From NCBI GenBank assembly GCA_039820405.1, contig JBCBQC010000146.1, positions 1-11,261 of the forward strand: DNA of 11,261 nt. Direction: 5' to 3'. The notes under the pieces were generated by a model, which saw only the letters and a list, made by a program, of their open reading frames with translations, was not told where the DNA came from and did not search any database. Made by a program: the position numbers and the translations under genes. Positions 6,110-11,261 of this stretch are shown here, piece by piece; position 1 is the stretch's first letter, and every line of letters starts with the position of its first letter. This DNA is from CALLVY01 sp937899855. GTDB lineage: Bacteria > Bacteroidota > Bacteroidia > Chitinophagales > Saprospiraceae.

Positions 6110-6258
6110 TGCTACTAGATCTGGGCAAATGCTAATAATGTAAAAGGCAAACACCTTTCGTTAACAAATGTTTAACACCACTTTGAAAAAAATCGAAATC
6201 CGTTTTCCCACCAGCCGCGTATGTATGCCGAATTTCATCACAATTAAATCAATCAATC
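6110..6258. promoter_or_regulatory. divergent control region between sigma and fasciclin genes
   Basis: This 149-base spacer must hold the promoters of both divergent genes. It contains an inverted repeat, GTTAA (6160-6164) and TTAAC (6172-6176) with a 7-base spacer, which could be an operator. An A-tract lies at 6185-6191. I found no convincing match to the vegetative Bacteroidota TTTG / TAnnTTTG promoter on either strand, which would fit ECF-dependent transcription but does not prove it. Confidence 0.35.
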
Positions 6259-6831
6259 ATGAAAAAATTACTGATGCTCAGCCTCTTCATTGCCGCCGGC
6301 CTTTTCTCCTTCACGACCCTCTCTGCCCAGTGCAGTGGCGCCAGTGGCCAGGCCAAAGCCATGAAAGTAAGTAACTCCTCCTACGGCAAGGACGTCGTAG
6401 ACATCGCCATCGGTTCGCCCGATCACACTACTCTGGTAGCCGCCGTCAAAGCCGCCGGACTCGTCGAAACCCTCAAAGGAGAGGGCCCCTTTACCGTATT
6501 TGCCCCCACCAACGATGCTTTCGGCAAGCTACCCGCGGGTGCCGTCGAAACCTTGTTGAAGCCAGAGAACAAAGCCAAATTGACCCAGATCCTGACCTAT
6601 CACGTAGTGGCCGGTAACTTCGCGGCCAGCGACGTCATCGCCGCCATCAAGAGCAGCAACGGACAAGCGACCTTTACGACCGTTAGCGGTGGAAAACTCC
6701 GCGCCAGCATCGTCAACGACAGTGTGATTTTGGAAGATGAGAATGGTGGCCGCGCCGCAGTGACCGCCGTCGACCTCAAGGGAAGCAATGGTGTCGTTCA
6801 CGTCATCGACTCCGTCGTATTGCCCAAATAA
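6259..6831 (+). CDS. secreted fasciclin (FAS1) domain protein
   Basis: The product (190 aa) is an exported single-domain fasciclin protein, a fold linked to adhesion and matrix interaction. Residues 1-23 are a signal peptide (MKKLLMLSLFIAAGLFSF, cleavage likely after the Ala of LSA); Cys25 follows but the site is not a good lipobox. The FAS1 domain covers ~45-188: the H1 box is GPFTVFAPTNDAF (76-88), the YHVV motif is at 114-117, and the H2 box NGVVHVIDSVVLP is at 177-189. Length and motifs are complete. The gene is divergent from the ECF sigma and RskA-like genes. In Mycobacterium tuberculosis SigK/RskA controls the fasciclin proteins MPT70 and MPT83, so the same regulation here is a good inference. 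A strong hairpin follows the stop codon. Confidence 0.96.
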   Translation: MKKLLMLSLFIAAGLFSFTTLSAQCSGASGQAKAMKVSNSSYGKDVVDIAIGSPDHTTLVAAVKAAGLVETLKGEGPFTVFAPTNDAFGKLPAGAVETLLKPENKAKLTQILTYHVVAGNFAASDVIAAIKSSNGQATFTTVSGGKLRASIVNDSVILEDENGGRAAVTAVDLKGSNGVVHVIDSVVLPK

Positions 6832-6881
6832 AGCAACACCCTGTTTTCCTTCTGATTAGGATATCAGTTAGATTTCAAAGT

Positions 6882-6908
6882 AGAGGCCATCCAGAGCGGA
6901 TGGCCTCT
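6882..6908. terminator. strong hairpin terminator after the fasciclin gene
   Basis: AGAGGCCATCC (6882-6892) pairs over 11 bp with GGATGGCCTCT (6898-6908) around loop AGAGC. On the plus strand only a short T run follows (TTTG, counting the last T of the stem), so the tract is weak but the stem is very stable. It lies 50 bases after the fasciclin stop and is the natural end of that transcript. It could also act on transcripts arriving from the porP side. Confidence 0.7.
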
Positions 6909-6946
6909 TTGACTATAACCCTTTAAAAGCATGAAATAACACTTAG

Positions 6947-6968
6947 GAAAAAGTGGCAAAACTTTTTC
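6947..6968. terminator. A/T-rich hairpin, candidate terminator of the porP operon
   Basis: GAAAAAGT (6947-6954) pairs with ACTTTTTC (6961-6968) around loop GGCAAA; G-U and A-U pairs can extend the stem by four. It lies 41 bases beyond the stop codon of the minus-strand PorP/SprF gene, where a terminator is expected. Its stem is weak. The remaining bases of the 6832-7008 spacer show nothing further. Confidence 0.4.
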
Positions 6969-7008
6969 TTAGCTCCGTGGGAAAAGATAAAAGAGGGTCG
7001 TAGCTCGT

Positions 7009-8058
7009 CTAAAAAGATGGACATTTGATTTTGGAATTGCGCCGCTTGCTCCGGTGTAGATCGATGGAATGAATGACCGATAACTCGGGTCCGCCCGCTC
7101 CCGAACTGGCCGCAAATAATTTCGAGACGTTGGTGTCGAACGAGAAGGTGATAAAGGTCCGCTTCAAATCAAAGCGCAAAGCCGTCACGAAGGCGTCGAT
7201 TCCCCGGACGTCGGATTCGAGGTACCAGCGAAACCACAAACCAAAGTAGACGGCATTCTTGGCCTTGCTCCGCGCCAGTCGCTCGTAATTGAATTTCAGA
7301 AAAGAACCCACCGTCACCTCCTGGTGCGGTCCCTGATCGACAAAGATAAAGCTGGGCTTGAGCTTGAAGGCCCAGTTGATGTCAAAATCGGCGCCACCGT
7401 GAAAAACCAGCTTGCGGAACAAACGGGGTACCTGGTTGAGCCCCGAACGGTTGTCGCGCAACAGCGATACATTGGGATCGTTGATGTGGAAATAAGAAGC
7501 GCCAAAGTATACAAAGCTGTACCGGTCAAAGGCGTAAAACCACGACAGTCCCGCGTTGAGGTCCCAAAAGCTGGATTCGTCCCCCACACTCCCGTCCAAA
7601 TTTTGCAAACTCTGAAACGCCACGACGTTGGTATAGTCGACGCGATTGGTCACGAAGTTGTTTTGGATGCCAAAGGCGATGAAGTGGTCGTCGCGGTGAT
7701 CCAGGGATTTGATCATCGACACCGACAGCCCCACCGAAGTGGTGGTAAAATCCAGGTCACCCGCCTTGTCGCTAAATACCTGCAAGCCCGCCCCGATAAA
7801 GTCGTACACCCCCACCCGGGCCACCTTCATATCCGCCGAGCCCATCATCGTGCGAAAGCCATTGGTAAAGGTCTCCCACTGACTGCGGTAGTTGGCGATA
7901 AAGCGCAGATCGCCGTTGAACAAGCCGTTCATCGCCGGATTGAGCAGGGTTGGGGAGGCGTGGATGTGGGAAAAGTGAATGTCTTGCCCCCGGACGAGCC
8001 CGGCCCAGCAAAGCAAGGTCAGGATGGGGACCGTTTTGAGTGTGGTGTAAATTTTCAT
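7009..8058 (-). CDS. PorP/SprF family type IX secretion system membrane protein
   Basis: The product (349 aa) belongs to the PorP/SprF family of outer-membrane beta-barrels linked to the type IX secretion system. A signal peptide covers residues 1-24 (cleavage likely GLVRG|QDIHF). It is followed by the family signature: QDIHFSHIHASPTLLNPAMN, then GLFNGDLRFIANYRSQW, then a run of alternating aromatic strands, and near the end GGPELSVIHSIDL. Length is normal for the family. In Flavobacterium SprF is needed for secretion of its cognate giant adhesin SprB. Here the gene lies 50 bases downstream of a giant repeat protein with a CHU_C sorting domain on the same strand, so the two very likely form a substrate/partner pair. 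The C-terminal extension after residue ~330 is basic (HRSKRRNSK). A short tandem duplication overlaps the start codon. It is a paralogue-rich family, so no gene symbol is given. Confidence 0.92.
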   Translation of the reverse strand: MKIYTTLKTVPILTLLCWAGLVRGQDIHFSHIHASPTLLNPAMNGLFNGDLRFIANYRSQWETFTNGFRTMMGSADMKVARVGVYDFIGAGLQVFSDKAGDLDFTTTSVGLSVSMIKSLDHRDDHFIAFGIQNNFVTNRVDYTNVVAFQSLQNLDGSVGDESSFWDLNAGLSWFYAFDRYSFVYFGASYFHINDPNVSLLRDNRSGLNQVPRLFRKLVFHGGADFDINWAFKLKPSFIFVDQGPHQEVTVGSFLKFNYERLARSKAKNAVYFGLWFRWYLESDVRGIDAFVTALRFDLKRTFITFSFDTNVSKLFAASSGAGGPELSVIHSIDLHRSKRRNSKIKCPSF

Positions 8059-8088
8059 GATTTAAAGGTTATTTTCATTAAAGGTTAT
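8051..8088 (-). repeat. imperfect tandem duplication across the porP-like start codon
   Basis: TTAAAGGTTAT occurs at 8062-8072 and 8078-8088, and ATTTTCAT at 8051-8058 and 8071-8078, so a ~16-20 base unit is doubled. As a result the minus strand has two ATGAAAAT starts. The upstream one (8078) reads a 7-codon frame, MKITFKS, whose TGA overlaps the ATG of the PorP/SprF gene (ATGA). Confidence 0.6.
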
Positions 8089-8108
8089 AGTCGCTTCGTC
8101 GGGACGGC

Positions 8109-11100
8109 TTAGTACAGTACCGTCACGTTGCCCTTGCGGAAAAACTCCTCCTCGTTCGGACACTTGCCACTGACGTAGTACACGTAGACCCCCGGATTGA
8201 CCAGCTCGCCCCGGAAGGTAGCGTCCCACTTGATGTTCATATCGTTGGTCTCGAATACCAATTCTCCCCAGCGGTTGTACACCCGCAGCACCTCGATACT
8301 GACGATCTCCTCGTACTGCAATTCGAGGTAATCGTTGTAGCCATCACCATCCGGCATGATGATATTGGCCACCAAAGGCAAACCGTTGACGCAGTTGTCC
8401 TCCACCTGAATCTGTACCTCATCCGTATCGCGACAGCCCGCTTCACTCTCCCCCATGAGTTGGAAAGTACTGGTGCGATTCGGACTCACCATGATGGCTT
8501 CGCAATTGGGGCAAGTCACCCCGGGGCCCGCCCATTCGTAATGCACCACCGAACGATCAACTTGGGCGATCAGCTTGGTCGAATCGCTGTCGAGCATCTG
8601 CTCTTCAATGATGTTGACCGAGGGTGGTTGGTCGACAAAGATGGTGGCATTGGCCACAATTTCTTGCCCCTCGCAGTTGATCGTACTCACCGAGTACAAA
8701 GTCGTACTGGTCGGCGCCACAATTTGTGTTGGGCAATCCGTACAGCTCAAGTCACCGTTGCTGATCCAGGAAATGTTGCTAAAATTGCCTTCCACGGCCA
8801 GGATCGCGGTATCCCCCCGGCAGATGTACCGGTCCTCCAAGGTGAGGCTACTGCCCGGTAGGAGTACCAATTGGGTCAGTACGGTGCTGTCGCAGCCCGC
8901 ACTACTGGTGTAGGTATCGGAGTAAGTACCCGCTTGGGTTTGGTAAGCCCCCTCTAGCCACATGCTATCCCCCGAACAGATCGAGACCTCGGTTTCCAAG
9001 AAAAAGCTCTCCGCCCAGGCCACCTCACGAATCACGGTACTATCACAACCGTACTGGTTCTGGAGAATTTCGGTAAATACCCCCGCTTCGATCGAGTCGC
9101 AGACCAAGCTGGTCAACAGGGTGGTATCCTGCGGTAGCAACTCCACAATCTCGATGAGGAGACTGTCGCAGCCCGCCTCGTTTTGGAGGATGGTGGTAAA
9201 AGTACCCGAGGCCGTACTGTCGCAAGTGCTGGCGTACTGGTAACTGGTATCCCGTTCGACGTAAATCATTTCGGAAACGACGACACTGTCGCAACCGTAG
9301 CGATTGACCAACACTTCGGTAAAGGTGCCCGCCTCGCTCGGATCACAAGTGGTACCACTGAGCAGGATCCAATCGGTGGGCAGCAGATTGGTTTCGGCGA
9401 CGACCACGCTGTCGCAACCCGCGGCGTTTTGGTAGGTGGTGGTCAGGATACCCACCTCGGCCGTATCGCAAGTACTGTAGCTCAAGTAAGTCGTATCCAA
9501 CACCAGCAGGTTGACGTCGTGGACAACGACGCTGTCGCAGCTGTTGGGTTGGGAGTAAATGGTGACCAAACGTCCCGCCTGACTGGCATCACAGGTTTCG
9601 CTCATCAGGTAAGTCGTATCGGGCGCTACCAGGCTGAGGGTTTCGATGATGATGCTATCACAACCGTACTGGTTTTGGTAGAAGGTTGTGAGTACCCCAG
9701 CCTGAGCGGGATCACAGGTTTCGCGCTCGAAGTAAAGGGTATCGGACGCTACCCAGGTGATGGTCTCGGTAACGAGGCTATCGCAGCCGTATTGGTTTTG
9801 GTATTGGTAATTAAAGGTACCCGCCTCGCTCGGGTCGCAGGTGGTTCGACTGACTTGGATATCGTTTTCGTAAACCAGGACCACCGTGTTGATGACTACG
9901 CTGTCGCAAAACTGTCCGGCGTAGATGCTGGTGTCGATCCTGACCTCGTTGACCTCACAGGTGTAGCTTTGGGTAAATACCGTATCGGTGGCAACGAGGG
10001 TGGTATTGGTAATGACGACGCTGTCGCAGAATTGTCCGGCATAAACGACGGTATCCAGCCCGACTGCGGCGGGATTGCAACTGGTGTTGTCGACCAGGAG
10101 GGTATCCGTACCGCCGTAGAAGGCGCTGACGATGATGACTTTTTCACAGCCGAAGGGCGTCCGAATGGTCACCGTATCGTTGGTAGCTTGGACGGGATCA
10201 CAAACCACGTCGGTGTAGTAGCTGGTGTCCGACCCGGGATAGAGGCTGACCGTTTCGATGACGAAGCTGTCGCAACCGTAGTGGTTTTGGAGGGTATCGA
10301 TAAAGACGCCCGTTTCGTCGGCGAAGCAGGTTTGGCTACTTTGGTAGGTCGTATCGGTGGGCAGCAAGCTCACGGTTTCGACGATGATGGAGTCACAGCC
10401 AAATTGGTTTTGGTAGTAGCTCGTGAGCGTACCGACTTCGTTGGGGTCACAGGTTTCGCTGCTGAAGTAGAGGGTTTCGCTGGGGGCCAGGGTAATGGCT
10501 TCGACGACCGTACTGTCACAGCCGTATTGGTTTTGGAGTTGGGAGGTAAAGGTACCAGCTTCTTCGGCGGCGCAGGTATAGCGGCTGAGGTAGGTGGTGT
10601 CGCTGGGCCAGAATTCGACGATGGAGATGACGATGCTGTCGCAGTACTGTCCCTGGAGGAGGGTGGTATCGTTGCCGATGGTTTGGGGATCGCAGCTACC
10701 GCTGTAGAGGCGGGTGGTATCGGCGCTACTCAGTACGGGTGTCACGACGACGATGCTATCGCAACCGTATTGGTTTTGGAGGCTCAGGGTATCGTGGAGG
10801 AGTTGGGAGGGATCGCAGACCAGGTCGACGTAGTAGGTGGTATCGGAGGTGGGGAGGAGGCTGACGGTGAGGAGGACGATGCTGTCGCAGCCATTGGTGT
10901 TGGTGAGGGTGCTGCTAAAGGTACCGGCCTGGCTTTCGTCACAGGTGGCGCCGCTGAGGTAGGTGGTGTCCGTGGGGAGGAGGGAAATGGTTTGGATGAT
11001 GAGGCTATCACAGCCGCTGGTGTTGGTCAGGGTCTGGCTAAAGGTGCCGGCCAGACTGGCATCACAGGTACTGTTCGCCAAATACGTCGTATCACTCGCC

Positions 11101-11261
11101 AACAAACTCACCGTCTCAATCACCAAACTATCACAACCCGATACATTCGTCAAACTCGTCGTAAACGTGCCCACCGAACCTACATCACAAGTGCTGTTAT
11201 TTAAGTAGGTCGTATCACTCGCCAACAAACTCACCGTCTCAATCACCAGACTATCACAACC
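8109..11261 (-). CDS. giant Cys-repeat surface/secreted protein with CHU_C type IX sorting domain (5' end outside window)
   Basis: The 1050 visible residues are the C-terminal part; the frame is open to the right edge, so signal peptide and start lie outside. Counting from the right edge, residues 1-741 are 18 units of 40-42 residues, each with two conserved Cys in the pattern TCDxxxxGTF...QNQYGCDS followed by a VxIETVSLLPxDTTYL-like strand. A longer related unit of 51 residues follows (8886-9038). Then come two Ig-like segments (ICRGDTAILAVEG...; VTCPNCEAIMVSPNRTSTF...). The last ~95 residues (about 8109-8396) are the CHU_C, type B sorting domain: DGDGYNDYLEL, VYNRWGELVFET, WDATFRGELVNPGVYVYYV. 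Such proteins are exported by the type IX system. The PorP/SprF gene directly downstream is the likely partner. The Cys pairs could staple each unit by disulfides. Codon use changes abruptly near 11070. The ligand or role is unknown; an adhesin is most likely. Confidence 0.93.
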   Translation of the reverse strand, partial: GCDSLVIETVSLLASDTTYLNNSTCDVGSVGTFTTSLTNVSGCDSLVIETVSLLASDTTYLANSTCDASLAGTFSQTLTNTSGCDSLIIQTISLLPTDTTYLSGATCDESQAGTFSSTLTNTNGCDSIVLLTVSLLPTSDTTYYVDLVCDPSQLLHDTLSLQNQYGCDSIVVVTPVLSSADTTRLYSGSCDPQTIGNDTTLLQGQYCDSIVISIVEFWPSDTTYLSRYTCAAEEAGTFTSQLQNQYGCDSTVVEAITLAPSETLYFSSETCDPNEVGTLTSYYQNQFGCDSIIVETVSLLPTDTTYQSSQTCFADETGVFIDTLQNHYGCDSFVIETVSLYPGSDTSYYTDVVCDPVQATNDTVTIRTPFGCEKVIIVSAFYGGTDTLLVDNTSCNPAAVGLDTVVYAGQFCDSVVITNTTLVATDTVFTQSYTCEVNEVRIDTSIYAGQFCDSVVINTVVLVYENDIQVSRTTCDPSEAGTFNYQYQNQYGCDSLVTETITWVASDTLYFERETCDPAQAGVLTTFYQNQYGCDSIIIETLSLVAPDTTYLMSETCDASQAGRLVTIYSQPNSCDSVVVHDVNLLVLDTTYLSYSTCDTAEVGILTTTYQNAAGCDSVVVAETNLLPTDWILLSGTTCDPSEAGTFTEVLVNRYGCDSVVVSEMIYVERDTSYQYASTCDSTASGTFTTILQNEAGCDSLLIEIVELLPQDTTLLTSLVCDSIEAGVFTEILQNQYGCDSTVIREVAWAESFFLETEVSICSGDSMWLEGAYQTQAGTYSDTYTSSAGCDSTVLTQLVLLPGSSLTLEDRYICRGDTAILAVEGNFSNISWISNGDLSCTDCPTQIVAPTSTTLYSVSTINCEGQEIVANATIFVDQPPSVNIIEEQMLDSDSTKLIAQVDRSVVHYEWAGPGVTCPNCEAIMVSPNRTSTFQLMGESEAGCRDTDEVQIQVEDNCVNGLPLVANIIMPDGDGYNDYLELQYEEIVSIEVLRVYNRWGELVFETNDMNIKWDATFRGELVNPGVYVYYVSGKCPNEEEFFRKGNVTVLY
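9039..11261 (-). repeat. array of 18 tandem GCDS-type units (~123 bp each)
   Basis: Unit boundaries, numbered from the right edge: R1 11127-11249, R2 11004-11126, R3 10881-11003, R4 10755-10880, R5 10635-10754, R6 10512-10634, R7 10389-10511, R8 10266-10388, R9 10140-10265, R10 10020-10139, R11 9900-10019, R12 9777-9899, R13 9654-9776, R14 9531-9653, R15 9408-9530, R16 9285-9407, R17 9162-9284, R18 9039-9161. R4 and R9 have 42 residues and share a YY..VVCDP-type variant. R5, R10 and R11 have 40 residues and lack the Gly before CDS. All others have 41. The array continues past the right edge. Confidence 0.9.
11086..11138 (-). repeat. near-identical DNA duplication, copy 1 (copy 2 at 11209-11261)
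   Basis: The 53 bases at 11086-11138 match 11209-11261 at 52 positions, at an offset of exactly 123 bases (one repeat unit). No other pair of units in the array is as similar at DNA level by eye, so this points to a recent unit duplication or gene conversion. Confidence 0.85.

Noticed and set aside
6110..6154. A GTG start adding 15 residues to the sigma factor
   Set aside because: The added residues (Cys, Ile, Phe-rich) do not fit an ECF N-terminus, and an ATG is available at 6109.
7324..8112. A 262-codon plus-strand frame opposite the PorP/SprF gene
   Set aside because: It is fully covered by a clear family member on the minus strand; its composition is shadow-like and no domain is visible.
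9183..11204. A 673-codon open frame on the plus strand opposite the repeat protein
   Set aside because: It is periodic because the gene beneath it is periodic. The real minus-strand frame has Cys repeats, Ig-like parts and a recognisable CHU_C domain. The plus frame gives Gly/Asp/Val-rich text without domain or proper start context.
9039..11261. CRISPR-like periodic repeats
   Set aside because: The ~123-base period, protein-level conservation and continuous open frame show coding repeats, not short direct repeats with unique spacers.

Overview
The window looks like chromosomal DNA of a gliding or surface-active Bacteroidota, probably close to the Saprospiria (Lewinella or Haliscomenobacter type). 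The support is a PorP/SprF-type membrane protein beside a giant Cys-Asp repeat protein that ends in a CHU_C (gliding-motility-type, type B) type IX secretion domain. Several Bacteroidota-style lipoproteins with LxxC lipoboxes, and start codons without clear Shine-Dalgarno sequences, agree with this. The genus is an inference; no rRNA or tRNA gene is present.

Bases 1-261: no convincing complete gene. A minus-strand frame open to the left edge may be the 5' end of a divergent gene (weak). The last ~85 bases are AT-rich and precede the first clear gene. Bases 262-4676, plus strand: a lipoprotein block. A 665-aa lipoprotein with a zinc-peptidase-like HEIAH motif is followed by three tandem paralogues of an unrecognised ~220-aa lipoprotein family. 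The first two paralogues are intact. The third is split by a 187-bp insertion with 15-bp perfect terminal inverted repeats and a TA target duplication. Removing the element plus one TA restores a single 223-aa frame that aligns with its siblings, so this is a non-autonomous, MITE-like element. A stem-loop lies 15-20 bases upstream of each of the three paralogues.

Bases 4700-6831: a regulatory module. An RskA-like membrane anti-sigma factor and an ECF sigma factor lie on the minus strand, with a secreted fasciclin (FAS1) protein divergent from them. This matches the SigK/RskA/MPT70-MPT83 arrangement known from mycobacteria, so the fasciclin protein is the obvious candidate target. The sigma factor carries an unexpected hydrophobic C-terminal tail. 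The anti-sigma gene follows in the same reading frame after one TAA and four codons, and appears to start at TTG.

Bases 6832-7008: a convergent spacer with a strong terminator-like hairpin and a second A/T-rich hairpin. Bases 7009-11261, minus strand: a PorP/SprF-family gene downstream of a very large repeat gene that runs off the right edge. The visible 1050 residues hold 18 units of 40-42 residues with two conserved Cys each, one longer related unit, two Ig-like segments and the CHU_C sorting domain. The pair probably makes a cell-surface or secreted adhesin and its outer-membrane partner.

The strongest new observations are the TA-targeting MITE with exact frame restoration, the in-frame sigma/anti-sigma junction with a membrane-like sigma tail, the nested higher-order structure of the Cys-repeat array, and the uncharacterised peptidase-plus-three-lipoprotein cluster.
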